Counted from the stretch's first letter, positions 1 through 10,282 are shown. The stretch is 64,000 nucleotides of DNA from Pseudomonas fluorescens (GCF_001623525.1 NZ_CP015225.1:5158501-5222500), one strand, 5' to 3'. The notes: a model not told the origin generated them from the letters alone. Numbers and translations: made by a program.

Positions 1-229
1 GGGTATCGAAGGCGCGGTCCTCTTCCAGGATCGCGTCGATTTCCACCGCCAGCACATGGGCCATCAGGTTGAGGATTTCTTCGCGCTCATAACCGACCAG
101 GGTCAACTTGTTGAAAGTGGCCTTGGCCGCAGGCGGATTGTCACTTTCGATCTGGTTTTCGATGGCCTGGATCAGCGTGTTCTCGACGAATTCTTCTTCG
201 TCGTTGTCGATGTCGGTTGGCTCGCTCAT
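1..229 (-). CDS. Acidic conserved hypothetical protein (C-terminal part cut by window edge)
   Basis: Function not recognised. The start ATG is at 229, preceded by an AGGAG ribosome site, and about 76 codons are visible before the window ends. The N-terminus is very acidic (a run of Asp/Glu around residues 5-13), followed by an amphipathic helical stretch containing LIQAIENQ and NLMAHVLAVEID. Codon use is typical of the neighbouring genes. It has no signal peptide or membrane segment in the visible part, so it is probably a small cytosolic protein. Its true length cannot be given. Confidence 0.7.
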   Translation of the reverse strand, partial: MSEPTDIDNDEEEFVENTLIQAIENQIESDNPPAAKATFNKLTLVGYEREEILNLMAHVLAVEIDAILEEDRAFDT

Positions 230-353
230 GGCAGGCTCCTGGGAGAAAGGTCGCCAGTTTACCTGCATTCAGCGGCGTGATGCGCCTGGCAAGAAATACC
301 CTGGCGGTCTATAACGCTTGGCTGCCAACCCCGCACGGCCTGGAGGCTTTGTG

Positions 354-1013
354 ATGCTCAAGCTTTACGGTTTTTCTGTCAGTAACTACTACAACATGGT
401 CAAACTGGCGCTGCTGGAGAAGGGCCTGCCTTTCGAGGAAGTGCCGTTTTACCCTAGCCAGACCCCCGAAGCGCTCGCCGTCAGCCCGCGCGGCAAGGTC
501 CCGGTGTTGAAGACCGAACAAGGGTTTATCAACGAGACCAGCGTGATCCTCGAGTACATCGAGCAAACCCAACCCGGGAAAGCCCTGCTGCCCGGTGACC
601 CGTTCGAGCGTGCCCAGGTGCTGGCCTTGTGCAGGGAAATCGAGTTGTACATCGAGCTGCCGGGGCGAGCCTGTTATGGCGAGGCATTTTTCGGCACGTC
701 GGTGCCCGATGCCATCAAGCAAAAGACCAAGGCCGAATTGCTGCTGGGGTTTGCCTCGCTTGGCAGGCACGGCAAATTCTCGCCCTATGTGGCGGGCGAG
801 CGCATGAGCCTGGCCGATCTGTATTTCTTCTACAGCTTATCCCTGGCCTTGCAGGTGGGCAGGAAGCTGTTCGATATCGACTTGCTGGCAGGCATGCCAG
901 CGGCCAAGGCGCTGATGGAGCGCTTGGAGCAGAATCCAAATGTGCAGCGGATTGCGGCGGACAGAGAGGCGGCGATGCCGGCGTTTTTGGCGATGATCGC
1001 TGCCAAGAAATGA
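354..1013 (+). CDS. Glutathione S-transferase family protein
   Basis: A 219-residue cytosolic GST-like protein. The N-terminal thioredoxin-like half (about 1-80) opens with MLKLYGFSVSNYYN and carries the cis-proline loop GKVPVL and the glutathione-contact segment NETSVILEYIE. The C-terminal half (about 90-215) is all-helical and has the usual SLADLYFFY N-capping region. It probably conjugates or reduces small electrophiles with glutathione; the substrate is unknown. An upstream in-frame TTG at 318 exists, but the ATG at 354 was chosen because GGAGG lies about 8 bases before it. It stands alone, and its 3' end runs into a REP doublet shared with the end of argH. Confidence 0.88.
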   Translation: MLKLYGFSVSNYYNMVKLALLEKGLPFEEVPFYPSQTPEALAVSPRGKVPVLKTEQGFINETSVILEYIEQTQPGKALLPGDPFERAQVLALCREIELYIELPGRACYGEAFFGTSVPDAIKQKTKAELLLGFASLGRHGKFSPYVAGERMSLADLYFFYSLSLALQVGRKLFDIDLLAGMPAAKALMERLEQNPNVQRIAADREAAMPAFLAMIAAKK

Positions 1014-1035
1014 GTTTCGTGGTGTTTTGAAGTGA

Positions 1036-1112
1036 GTTATCGCGAGCAAGCTCGCTCCCACAATGAATCTCTACATGAATATCCACTGTGGGAGCGAGCT
1101 TGCTCGCGATGC
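1036..1112. repeat. REP doublet, family A (inverted pair)
   Basis: Two inverted copies of a short palindrome with core GGGAGCGAGCTTGCTCGCG, ending in the tetranucleotide GATG on one side, are separated by about 25 bases. The pair lies between the convergent GST-like gene and argH and may fold into a long hairpin. Other family A copies are at 21093-21157 and 61300-61386. Confidence 0.85.
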
Positions 1113-1114
1113 TT

Positions 1115-2509
<1,395 letters not shown>

Positions 2510-2970
2510 GAATTCGCTCGTGATCGGCTGTGGAGAAAGTAGCGGTTAAAGGCTGCGGCGGATGATAGCAGGGTTGCCGGGACTGGCGCTGGCACTGGTC
2601 GGCAGGTTTTTTCGATGCAAGCCTGGGATCCAACCGGGTTTTCCCGCAACGATATTTTTCGATTGAGCAATATCGTCGTGGCAACCGTCTACAGTGGACT
2701 GTAGGACTTTTGCTTTTTCCACCCATGGCGCAGCGGATATAGATAAGAAGGGGGGCTCATATTGGTCAGATCGACAGTTAACAATCCCTACGGCGACGCC
2801 GTGCGACAACGGGCCTCGGGCATCGGTCGGCAAGCGCTGGTAAAGATAGGCAACCGCCTCGCGGCACTTTTTGGCCCTCGAACGAGTCTTAGCGTGGATC
2901 GCCGTGACGGATGTCACTTCCCCTGTCTACGCTATCCTTGTGCGAGACTCACGCAGGAATCCAGCGCAAT
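2510..2970. other. Non-coding interval between argH and algR (no algZ/fimS)
   Basis: 461 bases with no convincing gene. Open frames here (for example 2546-2917 on the minus strand and 2762-2974 on the plus strand) resemble no known protein and lack good ribosome sites. In P. aeruginosa the AlgR partner kinase gene algZ/fimS lies in this position; there is not enough room for it here. The interval must hold the promoters for argH and algR, with a CRP-like palindrome at 2903-2918 and a possible -10 (TATCCT) at 2933-2938. Confidence 0.75.
2903..2918 (+). promoter_or_regulatory. Candidate CRP/Vfr-type operator before algR
   Basis: The sequence GTGA-N6-TCAC (2904-2917) is a perfect match to the core of CRP-family half-sites, flanked by C and T. 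Its centre is about 60 bases before the algR start codon and about 35 bases before a transcription start inferred from TATCCT at 2933. Pseudomonas Vfr uses CRP-like sites; binding here is an inference. Confidence 0.4.
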
Positions 2971-3717
2971 ATGAATGTCCTGATCGTTGATGACGAACCA
3001 CTGGCCCGCGAGCGCCTGAGCCGAATGGTTGGCGAGCTCGAGGGTTACAGTGTCCTGGAGCCGAGCGCCACCAATGGCGAAGAGGCATTGGCCCTTATTG
3101 ACAGCCACAAGCCGGATATCGTGCTGCTCGACATTCGCATGCCTGGCCTGGACGGTCTACAGGTCGCGGCGAAGCTGTGCGAACGAGAGTCGCCGCCCGC
3201 CGTGGTGTTCTGTACCACCCGGGACGACTTCCCTCCCGAGGTGTTGCAGGCCGGCGCCGTGGGCTACCTGGTCAAGCCCGTGGCGACCGAGGCGCTGCTC
3301 GAAGCCTTGCGCAAGGCCGAGCGGCCCAACCGCGTGCAGTTGGCAGCGCTGACCCGTCCGGCCGCCGAAAGCGGCAGCGGCCCGCGCAGCCATATCAGTG
3401 CGCGCACCCGCAAAGGCATCGAGCTGATCCCGTTGAACCAGGTGGTCTATTTCATTGCCGACCACAAATACGTGACCTTGCGCCATGAGAGTGGCGAGGT
3501 GTTGTTGGATGAGCCTCTCAAGGCCCTCGAAGACGAGTTCGGCGAACGTTTCGTACGCATCCACCGCAACGCCCTCGTGGCCCGCGAGCGGATCGAGCGT
3601 TTGCAGCGCACCCCCCTTGGGCATTTCCAACTGTTCCTCAAGGGCCTCAATGGCGACGCGCTGATTGTCAGCCGGCGACACGTGGCCGGCGTGCGCAAGA
3701 TGATGCAGCAGCTTTAA
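2971..3717 (+). CDS. algR: LytTR-family response regulator AlgR
   Basis: A 248-residue two-component regulator that, in P. aeruginosa, controls alginate synthesis, twitching motility and virulence. The receiver domain (1-120) has the acid pair D7-D8, the phospho-acceptor D54 (LLDIRMPG) and K105-region VGYLVKPV. The LytTR DNA-binding domain (about 140-245) has RFVRIHRNALV and ends SRRHVAGVRKMM. The length equals that of P. aeruginosa AlgR. The ATG at 2971 was chosen over an upstream ATG at 2911, which adds 20 unrelated residues. Its usual kinase gene algZ/fimS is missing upstream. hemC follows 137 bases downstream. Confidence 0.95.
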   Translation: MNVLIVDDEPLARERLSRMVGELEGYSVLEPSATNGEEALALIDSHKPDIVLLDIRMPGLDGLQVAAKLCERESPPAVVFCTTRDDFPPEVLQAGAVGYLVKPVATEALLEALRKAERPNRVQLAALTRPAAESGSGPRSHISARTRKGIELIPLNQVVYFIADHKYVTLRHESGEVLLDEPLKALEDEFGERFVRIHRNALVARERIERLQRTPLGHFQLFLKGLNGDALIVSRRHVAGVRKMMQQL

Positions 3718-3854
3718 TGCGGCGGTCCAAGGCGTTCGATGCGTTTCATTTCGAGGATTTGGCGGCCAGGGAGGCCTTAGGGTCGTGATTCAAATCAAAG
3801 CGGTTTTGGCTGAGCTGTTATTATCTGCCGTATCTTTTAAGTACGGATTGATCC

Positions 3855-4796
3855 ATGTCCCCTCGCGAGATCCGCATCGCCACCCGTAAAAGTGCCTTGG
3901 CCCTCTGGCAGGCCGAATACGTCAAAGCCCGCCTGGAAGCGGCCCATCCCGGCCTGATCGTGACCCTGGTGCCCATGGTCAGTCGCGGTGACAAGCTGCT
4001 GGATTCGCCGCTGTCGAAGATCGGCGGCAAGGGCCTGTTCGTCAAGGAACTGGAAACCGCGTTGCTGGACAACGAAGCCGACATCGCCGTGCATTCGATG
4101 AAAGACGTGCCCATGGACTTCCCCGAAGGCCTGGGCCTGTTTTGCATCTGCGAGCGGGAAGACCCCCGCGATGCGTTCGTCTCCAACACGTTCTCCAGTC
4201 TTGACGCACTGCCTGCCGGGAGCGTGGTGGGTACTTCCAGCCTGCGTCGCCAGGCACAGTTGCTGACTCGCCGCCCGGACCTGCAAATCCGTTTCCTGCG
4301 CGGTAACGTCAATACGCGCCTGGCCAAGCTCGATGCCGGTGAGTACGACGCGATCATCCTCGCCGCCGCCGGCCTGATCCGCCTGGGCTTTGAAGATCGC
4401 ATCACCTCGGCCATCAGCGTCGACGACAGCCTGCCGGCCGGTGGACAAGGGGCGGTGGGCATCGAGTGCCGTAGCGCCGACAGCGACATCCATGCCTTGC
4501 TGGCGCCGCTGCACCATGAAGACACCGCTACGCGGGTATTCGCCGAGCGCGCCCTTAACAAACACCTCAATGGCGGTTGCCAAGTGCCGATCGCCTGTTA
4601 CGCCGTGCTGGAAGGCGAACAGGTCTGGTTGCGTGGCCTGGTGGGGGATCCCAACGGTGGCCGGCTGCTCAGCGCCGACGCCCGGGCGCCGCGCCACGAT
4701 GCCGAGGCGTTGGGCGTGCGGGTGGCCGAGGATCTGTTGAGCCAGGGCGCCGCCGACATCCTCAAGGCCGTCTATGGCGAGGCCGGCCACACGTGA
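3855..4796 (+). CDS. hemC: Hydroxymethylbilane synthase (porphobilinogen deaminase)
   Basis: Joins four porphobilinogen units into the linear tetrapyrrole hydroxymethylbilane in haem synthesis. The 313-residue protein has the catalytic D84 (SMKDVP), the arginine-rich substrate groove TSSLRRQAQ at 128-136, and C242 ([12 protein letters not shown]), which carries the dipyrromethane cofactor. The ATG at 3855 gives the usual [13 protein letters not shown] start. The gene ends in GTGA: its stop codon overlaps the GTG start of hemD, so the two are translationally coupled. Confidence 0.97.
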   Translation: MSPREIRIATRKSALALWQAEYVKARLEAAHPGLIVTLVPMVSRGDKLLDSPLSKIGGKGLFVKELETALLDNEADIAVHSMKDVPMDFPEGLGLFCICEREDPRDAFVSNTFSSLDALPAGSVVGTSSLRRQAQLLTRRPDLQIRFLRGNVNTRLAKLDAGEYDAIILAAAGLIRLGFEDRITSAISVDDSLPAGGQGAVGIECRSADSDIHALLAPLHHEDTATRVFAERALNKHLNGGCQVPIACYAVLEGEQVWLRGLVGDPNGGRLLSADARAPRHDAEALGVRVAEDLLSQGAADILKAVYGEAGHT

Positions 4797-6709
4797 CGGG
4801 TTGGCGGCTGTTGCTCACCCGGCCGGCGGACGAGTCGTCGGCGCTGGCGGCTGTCCTGGCCGAAGCGGGGATCTACAGCAGCAGCCTGCCCTTGCTGGAT
4901 ATCGAGCCGGTCCCGCTGTCCGATGCCGGGCGGGCGATACTCCAGGTGCTGGACCAATACTCTGCCGTGATCGTCGTCAGCAAACCGGCCGCACGCCTGT
5001 GCGTCGAGTTGCTGCGCCAATACTGGCCCCAGCCTCCCGACCAACCATGGTTCAGCGTGGGGGCGGCCACCGGACAGATTCTCGTCGATGCCGGCCTCAC
5101 GGTGTTTTATCCCGATAACGGCGATGACAGCGAAGCCTTGCTGGAACACCTGGTCTTGCGCCAGGCTGTTGCGCGGCCCGACCCCAAGGTTTTGATCGTG
5201 CGGGGTGAAGGCGGGCGTGGCTTGCTGGCAGAGCGTTTGCGCGAGCAAGGTGCTAGTGTCGATTATCTGGAATTGTACCGCCGCCACTTGCCCGATTACG
5301 GCGAAGGGGCGTTGCCGGCGAAAGTCGAAGCGGAACACTTGAACGCACTGGTGGTCAGCAGTGGGCAGGGCTTCGAGCATCTGCAGCGGCTGGCCGGCGA
5401 TGCGTGGCCGGCCTTGGCGCGGTTACCGTTGTTTGTTCCAAGCCCAAGGGTTGCCGAGATGGCGCGTGCCGCCGGGGCCCGAACAGTTGTGGATTGTCGT
5501 GGCGCCAATGCCGCGGCTTTGCTGGCGGCGTTACGGGAACACTCCGTGCCGTTTTCTAATGCAAAGGATGGATACGTGAGCGAAACAGCCTTGCCAAAAG
5601 AAGATCTAGACCAGCCAGCGATCGATGCGCCGGTTGAAACTCCGCCCCCGGTGGCGCCGCGTCGCGGCAACGGGTTGGCCATAGTTGCATTGCTGCTCGG
5701 GGCCGCTGGCGTGGCCGTGGGCGGTTGGGGCGTGTGGCAGGTGCGTCACCTGCAAACCAATAACCAGCAGCAGTCTGCCCAGGTCCAGGCGCTGAATGAC
5801 CAGGCCCAGAGCCTCAAGCTCAACGAGCAACGCCTGAGCGAGCGCCTGGCGCAATTGCCCCCGGCCGAAGAGCTGGAGGGGCGGCGGCGCCTGGTGGCCC
5901 AGTTGCAAAGTGACCAGCAGCACCTGAACCAGCGCCTGGAAACCGTGCTCGGTGCCAGCCGCAAGGATTGGCGCCTGGCGGAGGCCGAGCACTTGTTGCG
6001 CCTGGCCAGCCTGCGTCTTTCCGCCCTGCAGGACATCAACAGTGCCCAGGCGCTGGTCCAGGGGGCTGACGAAATCCTGCGTGAGCAGAACGACCCCGGT
6101 TCGTTCGCCGCCCGCGAGCAACTGGCCAAGACCCTCGCCGCGTTGCGCAGCACCGAGCAACCGGATCGCACCGGGCTGTTCCTGCAACTGGGTGCCTTGC
6201 GTGACCAGGTCCTGGAGCTGACCGAACTGGCGCCCGAGTACAAGGACCGCGGTGAATCCCTGCTGGGCCTGACCGCCGACGGCGATGGCGCCAGTCGTTG
6301 GGCGCAGTGGTGGGACCAGATCTCGCGCTATATCCGTATCGACTTCAACGCCGATGAAAATGTTCGTCCGCTGCTGGCCGGGCAAAGCCTCGTGCAAGTG
6401 CGCCTGGCCTTGAGCCTGGCGCTGGAGCAGGCGCAATGGGCCGCCCTCAATGGTCAGGCGCCGGTCTACACCCAGGCGCTGACCGAGGCTCGGGACGTGT
6501 TGAAGAACAACTTCAACCAGGACAACCCGCAAAGCAAGATCATGCTCGAGCGCGTGGTCGAGCTGTCCAAGCAGCCGGTGACGGTGGTCACCCCGGACCT
6601 GACGGGCACGCTGAGCAGCGTCCAGGCTTACCTTGAGCGCCGCAACCTCAATGCCCAGGAATCGGTCAAGCCGCTGTCCGCGCCTGGCGCGCAGGAGGCC
6701 ACGCCATGA
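4793..6709 (+). CDS. hemDX: Fused uroporphyrinogen-III synthase HemD / membrane protein HemX
   Basis: One uninterrupted 638-codon frame covers two proteins that are separate in P. aeruginosa. Residues 1 to about 255 are HemD, which cyclises hydroxymethylbilane to uroporphyrinogen III ([15 protein letters not shown] start, [36 protein letters not shown]). From residue 262 the HemX part begins: a short Pro-rich cytosolic tail, one membrane helix (about 290-310, [20 protein letters not shown]), then a long Gln/Leu-rich coiled coil and a helical periplasmic domain. HemX has no established enzymatic role. A good ribosome site and GTG at 5576 could also make HemX separately. The start GTG at 4793 overlaps hemC; the end overlaps hemY. 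Confidence 0.88.
   Translation: MTGWRLLLTRPADESSALAAVLAEAGIYSSSLPLLDIEPVPLSDAGRAILQVLDQYSAVIVVSKPAARLCVELLRQYWPQPPDQPWFSVGAATGQILVDAGLTVFYPDNGDDSEALLEHLVLRQAVARPDPKVLIVRGEGGRGLLAERLREQGASVDYLELYRRHLPDYGEGALPAKVEAEHLNALVVSSGQGFEHLQRLAGDAWPALARLPLFVPSPRVAEMARAAGARTVVDCRGANAAALLAALREHSVPFSNAKDGYVSETALPKEDLDQPAIDAPVETPPPVAPRRGNGLAIVALLLGAAGVAVGGWGVWQVRHLQTNNQQQSAQVQALNDQAQSLKLNEQRLSERLAQLPPAEELEGRRRLVAQLQSDQQHLNQRLETVLGASRKDWRLAEAEHLLRLASLRLSALQDINSAQALVQGADEILREQNDPGSFAAREQLAKTLAALRSTEQPDRTGLFLQLGALRDQVLELTELAPEYKDRGESLLGLTADGDGASRWAQWWDQISRYIRIDFNADENVRPLLAGQSLVQVRLALSLALEQAQWAALNGQAPVYTQALTEARDVLKNNFNQDNPQSKIMLERVVELSKQPVTVVTPDLTGTLSSVQAYLERRNLNAQESVKPLSAPGAQEATP
5564..5578 (+). promoter_or_regulatory. 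Internal ribosome site and GTG start for HemX
   Basis: AAGGA at 5564-5568 sits 7 bases before an in-frame GTG at 5576, followed by codons giving [12 protein letters not shown], a typical HemX N-terminus. A 377-residue HemX could therefore be made on its own from the fused hemD-hemX frame. Seen in sequence; use in the cell is inferred. Confidence 0.55.
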
Positions 6710-7953
6710 AGCGTCTCTACGTGATTCTGTTCGTGGTCATCGCTGCCGCTGCCTTGCTGGGCATGGCGATTGCCGAGCATTCGGGTTACGTGCTGGTGGC
6801 GTACAAGAACTTCCGTTATGAAGCTGGCCTTTGGGTCACCCTGGCGCTGGTGGCGGTGTTCTGGCTGGTGTGGCGAGGCCTGAGGGCACTGATCGGGCTG
6901 GTGACTACGTCGAGCGGCGTGGTCAACCCGTGGTCGCGGCGCAACCGCAGCCGGCGGGTGCAAGTGGCGATCGAGCACGGCCAGTTGGACCTGGCCGAAG
7001 GTCGCTGGGCCAGTGCCCAACGACATCTGCATCGTGCTGCCGAAGCCGAGCGCCAGCCGCTGCTGTATTACCTCGGCGCCGCCCGTGCGGCCAACGAACA
7101 AGGCCTCTACGAACAGAGCGACAGTTTGCTCGAGCGCGCCCTGGAGCGTCAGCCCCAGGCGGAACTGGCCATTGCCCTTACGCACGCGCAACTGCAGACG
7201 GACCGAGGCGACACCGACGGCGCGTTGACCACGCTCCAGGCCATGCATGAGCGGCATCCCCATAACGTCCAGGTCCTGCGCCAACTGCAACGACTGCATC
7301 AGCAGCGCGGCGACTGGTCGGCATTGATCCGGCTGCTGCCGGAGCTGCGCAAGGACAAGGTCCTGCCACCCGCTGAACTGGCGGAACTGGAACGTCGTGC
7401 CTGGGGTGAAAACCTCACCCTGGCAGCCCACCGTGAGGAGGACGGCAGCGTCGGTTTGCAGTCGCTCAATCGCGCCTGGCAACAACTGACCTCCGCGCAG
7501 CGCCAGGAGTCGGCGCTGGTGCTGGCCTATGCCGAGCAGTTGCGTCAGTTGGGAGCCCAGGTCGAGGCCGAAGAGGTACTGCGAAGTGCGCTCAAGCGTC
7601 ATTATGACAGCCATCTGGCGCGCCTGTACGGGTTGGTTCGAGGCAATGATCCGATCCGCCAGTTGCAAACGGCCGAAGGCTGGCTCAAGGATCATCCGGC
7701 GGATCCAAGCCTGCTGCTGACCCTGGGGCGCCTATGCCTGCAGAACAGTTTGTGGGGCAAGGCGCGGGACTATCTGGAAAGCAGCTTGCGCGTCCAACGC
7801 AACCCCGAAGCCTGTGCTGAACTGGCGCGATTGCTGGCGCAACTGGGCGATGCCGAGCGCAGCAACCAGTTGTTCCAGGAGGGATTGGGGCTGCTGGACG
7901 AGCGCCTGCTGGCCGCACCGTTGCCGGTTCCGGCTCAGGTGTTGTCCACTTGA
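6706..7953 (+). CDS. hemY: HemY-type inner-membrane TPR protein
   Basis: A 415-residue inner-membrane protein of the haem operon; members of this family are linked to late haem steps but have no proven enzyme activity (it is not the Bacillus HemY oxidase). Two N-terminal membrane helices (about 4-22 and 40-60) are followed by a cytosolic domain of tetratricopeptide-like helices rich in Leu, Ala and Gln (for example LERALERQPQAELAIAL and LGRLCLQNSLWGKARDYL). Its ATG overlaps the hemX stop (ATGA), so hemC, hemDX and hemY form one coupled run. A REP doublet follows. Confidence 0.9.
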   Translation: MKRLYVILFVVIAAAALLGMAIAEHSGYVLVAYKNFRYEAGLWVTLALVAVFWLVWRGLRALIGLVTTSSGVVNPWSRRNRSRRVQVAIEHGQLDLAEGRWASAQRHLHRAAEAERQPLLYYLGAARAANEQGLYEQSDSLLERALERQPQAELAIALTHAQLQTDRGDTDGALTTLQAMHERHPHNVQVLRQLQRLHQQRGDWSALIRLLPELRKDKVLPPAELAELERRAWGENLTLAAHREEDGSVGLQSLNRAWQQLTSAQRQESALVLAYAEQLRQLGAQVEAEEVLRSALKRHYDSHLARLYGLVRGNDPIRQLQTAEGWLKDHPADPSLLLTLGRLCLQNSLWGKARDYLESSLRVQRNPEACAELARLLAQLGDAERSNQLFQEGLGLLDERLLAAPLPVPAQVLST

Positions 7954-7992
7954 GAGGGGCATGACTCATTCTTGAAAATGGTATGAACCCTT

Positions 7993-8129
7993 GTGGCGAG
8001 GGGATTTATCCCCGTTGGGCTGCGAAGCGGCCCTTTTAAGCTTGGGCTCGATGAAAATCTGATACAGCACGCACGGCGCCAGGCTTTAGGGCTGCCTCGC
8101 AGCCCAGCGGGGATAAATCCCCTCGCCAC
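7993..8129. repeat. REPIN, family B, ATTTAT stem variant
   Basis: Inverted pair of family B elements. Each arm begins GTGGCGAGG and carries two hairpins; hairpin 1 has the rarer stem GGGGATTTATCCCC in both arms, hairpin 2 is GGGCTGC/GCAGCCC-like. It lies between hemY and the DsbB-type gene. Confidence 0.85.
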
Positions 8130-8279
8130 AGGTTCAGTGTCGGCCGTGAGCGAAGGGTTGCGAATACCGCCCTGGTTTTGGGGCTTTGCTCATGCCATCA
8201 GTAAAGTCCTACAGCCCATCGCGCTGTATCCTCTTTGGCCTGTCGGGAATTCCCTACATCCCTGGTGAAGTGTCTGCGC

Positions 8280-8344
8280 GGGCCTGCCTTGAAAGGCCCG
8301 AGGGCTTTCCTCTACCGTAACTGCTTGTCTCTTCTGTTACGGAA
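8280..8344 (+). other. Two hairpins in the dsbB-type 5' leader
   Basis: A 6-bp GC stem (GGGCCT at 8280-8285 with AGGCCC at 8294-8299) is followed by a perfect 7-bp stem (CCGTAAC at 8315-8321 with GTTACGG at 8336-8342). The last bases of the second stem overlap the only ribosome-site-like GGA before the ATG at 8350, so it may hide that site. The 8130-8279 part of this 396-base gap shows nothing else. Confidence 0.4.
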
Positions 8345-8349
8345 CCGCC

Positions 8350-8892
8350 ATGTCTTTGGCCAGCTCACGCTTCTTGTTTTTCATGGCTTCCATCGCCGCA
8401 GCCCTGGCTTTGGGCATTGCCACTTATCTGGAGTATTCGGTCGGCCTGACGCCTTGCAGCCTTTGTGTCTTGCAGCGGTTGTGCCTGACGCTGTTCCTAG
8501 TGAACAGCCTTGTGGCATGCGTACACGGTCCAGGCCAAAGAGGCAGTTTCTTCTATGGTGCGGCAGGGTTGGTTTTTGCGACGGGGGGAATGACCCTGGC
8601 ATGGCGTCAGGTCTTGATGCAAAGCCATTCGTTCGAGCCGTTTCCTGATTGTGTTGCCCAGCCCAAGCTGATGGATTCGTGGTGGTGCGCGTTGCATCGC
8701 GTCCTCGATGGCGCGGTCGATTGCGCGAATATCACCTGGACGCTGTTCGACCTGAGTATCCCCGAATGGAGCCTGTTGTTTTTTCTCGCGGTGTCCAGCG
8801 CGATGGCCTATCTACTGCTGCGCCTTGCCTGGAGTGCTCTGGTACGACCGCTCAGCGGCGATACGTCGCAGATGCTCCGGGCCATGGATTAA
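8350..8892 (+). CDS. dsbH: Disulfide bond formation protein, DsbB family
   Basis: A 180-residue inner-membrane thiol oxidase that passes electrons from a DsbA-type partner to quinone. Four membrane helices are visible (about 9-28, 40-58, 68-88, 140-162). The first cysteine pair is C36-x-x-C39 (TPCSLC), followed by QRLCL; the second redox pair in the periplasmic loop is C101 (FPDCVAQ) and C125 (DCANITW). An extra C113 lies between them. P. aeruginosa has a second DsbB paralogue called DsbH in this position next to algQ, which is the basis for the symbol. Confidence 0.88.
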   Translation: MSLASSRFLFFMASIAAALALGIATYLEYSVGLTPCSLCVLQRLCLTLFLVNSLVACVHGPGQRGSFFYGAAGLVFATGGMTLAWRQVLMQSHSFEPFPDCVAQPKLMDSWWCALHRVLDGAVDCANITWTLFDLSIPEWSLLFFLAVSSAMAYLLLRLAWSALVRPLSGDTSQMLRAMD

Positions 8893-8936
8893 ACACTTGT
8901 ATGAACTTTATCTCCTGCGTACCTTGAAGCCATTGT

Positions 8937-8962
8937 CGTGCGGGCATAATCTGGCCCGCACG
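8937..8962 (+). terminator. Hairpin after the dsbB-type gene
   Basis: A perfect 9-bp stem (CGTGCGGGC with GCCCGCACG, 8-base loop) lies 45 bases after the stop codon and is followed by TGTTATTG, a poor T tract. It is a plausible terminator, or otherwise a structured element before rsd. Confidence 0.45.
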
Positions 8963-9066
8963 TGTTATTGGAATTGTGCCGCTCGATCATGTTGTGTCTG
9001 GCTTGTCCCTGATCATCAGGCGTGCACAGGCTGCGAGTGGCATGACTCACAAGGGAAGAAATCACC

Positions 9067-9525
9067 ATGCTCGAAAGTTGTCAGAATGCTCAGGAACGCT
9101 GGGGTGGGGTGCATCTGCTGATCGATCGCTGGTTGCAGGAGCGTCACGAACTGGTTCGGGCCTACGATGCCCTCGGCGATAAGCCTGAAGCGCTGAGCGA
9201 AAGCCGCAAACCCTTGCAGGAGTTCTGCGGTGTGCTGGTCGACTATGTGTCTGCCGGTCATTTCGAGATATACGAACAACTGACGGGCGAGGCCAAGGCC
9301 TTCAACGACAAGCGCGGCCTGGAACTGGCCGAGCAGATCTACCCGCGTATCGACGTCATCACCGAAAAGCTGCTGGCGTTCAACGACCTGTGCGATGAAG
9401 GCAAGTGCGTAGCGGAAAAATTCAAGGAGCTGGGCGGCTTGCTGCACGAACGTTTCGAACTGGAAGACTGCCTGATCGAAGTGTTGCACAACGCTCACAA
9501 GGAAGAAGCCGCGGTCCAGGCCTGA
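9067..9525 (+). CDS. rsd: Rsd/AlgQ anti-sigma-70 regulator
   Basis: A 152-residue helical cytosolic protein that binds sigma-70 region 4 and so shifts RNA polymerase between sigma factors; in P. aeruginosa AlgQ affects alginate, siderophore and virulence genes. The sequence opens [23 protein letters not shown] and continues with [23 protein letters not shown], both typical of the family. AAGGGAAG lies before the ATG at 9067. It has its own upstream region and ends at a strong bidirectional terminator. Its closeness to algP and algR matches P. aeruginosa. Confidence 0.93.
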   Translation: MLESCQNAQERWGGVHLLIDRWLQERHELVRAYDALGDKPEALSESRKPLQEFCGVLVDYVSAGHFEIYEQLTGEAKAFNDKRGLELAEQIYPRIDVITEKLLAFNDLCDEGKCVAEKFKELGGLLHERFELEDCLIEVLHNAHKEEAAVQA

Positions 9526-9541
9526 GGGTTTCGCGGTCATG

Positions 9542-9572
9542 AAAAAACGGTGCGCATTGCGCACCGTTTTTT
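9542..9572. terminator. Bidirectional rho-independent terminator
   Basis: Perfect 14-base arms (six A, CGGTGCGC; loop ATT; GCGCACCG, six T) between the converging rsd and FKBP genes. It works in both directions by sequence. Confidence 0.93.
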
Positions 9573-9584
9573 ATTGAGTCGGCG

Positions 9585-10250
9585 TCAGGTCGTCGCGCCC
9601 AGCAATTCGATTTCAAACACCAGTGGCGTGAATGGCGGGATCACATCTCCCGCCCCTTCGGCGCCATAGGCCAGGGTCGACGGAATCACCAACCGCCATT
9701 TTGCGCCTACCGGCATTTGCGGCAATGCACTGCGCCAGCCGTCAATCACGCTGTCGAGGTTGAACCACTGTGCCTGGTGGTTGGAGTCGAATACCGTGCC
9801 GTCCGGCAATCGACCGGTATACAGCACCTGGACCTTGCCGTGAGGGCCGGCCTTCGCGCCGTGGCCTGGCTTGATCTCGGTCAGCAGGATGCCGTCTGCG
9901 AGTTGCTGGACGCCTGGACGGTTCTTTTCTTCATTGAGAAATTTCTGCTCCGTTTTCAACGCAGCTTCGATCTGTGGCGTTGTCGATTGCGAATTCAGTT
10001 GTGCCTGGTGCTCGGCCAGGATCTGTTCGATGCGTTCATCCTTGAGGGCCAGCGGCTTGCCCAGGTAGGCCTGTTGCAAGCCTTCGACCAAGGCTTTGAT
10101 CTGCAGGTCCGGCACGTCCTGGCGCAGGCGTTCGCCGAGGCTTGCGCCCAGGCTGTAAGCCAAATCGTGGGCATCGTTTGCGCTGGTTTTTTCAACGGCC
10201 TGGACCGTGGAGCAAACCATGCACAGGAATAAAAACAGGTGACGCGACAT
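9585..10250 (-). CDS. Exported FKBP-type peptidyl-prolyl isomerase
   Basis: A 221-residue periplasmic foldase that isomerises peptide bonds before proline. A signal peptide covers about residues 1-18 (MSRHLFLFLCMVCSTVQA). The N-terminal helical dimerisation part (25-120) resembles FkpA/Mip, with DLAYSLGASLGERLR. The FKBP domain (about 125-220) has VQVLYTGRLPDGTVFDSN, the VIDGWRSALPQM strand and IPSTLAYGAEGAG. The ATG at 10250 with GGAGAG before it was chosen; the open frame extends upstream to 10376 but adds 42 unlikely residues. It converges with rsd. Confidence 0.9.
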   Translation of the reverse strand: MSRHLFLFLCMVCSTVQAVEKTSANDAHDLAYSLGASLGERLRQDVPDLQIKALVEGLQQAYLGKPLALKDERIEQILAEHQAQLNSQSTTPQIEAALKTEQKFLNEEKNRPGVQQLADGILLTEIKPGHGAKAGPHGKVQVLYTGRLPDGTVFDSNHQAQWFNLDSVIDGWRSALPQMPVGAKWRLVIPSTLAYGAEGAGDVIPPFTPLVFEIELLGATT

Positions 10251-10282
10251 GTGTGCTCTCCGGCCTCGAATCGAGGAATTAT

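Noticed and set aside
2546..2917. 123-codon minus-strand frame in the argH-algR gap, considered as a remnant of algZ/fimS
   Set aside because: It is on the wrong strand for algZ and has no kinase motif (no H-box, N- or G-box).
4577..4792. Upstream extension of the hemD frame into hemC
   Set aside because: The first 72 codons are out-of-frame hemC; the GTG at 4793 gives the normal HemD start.
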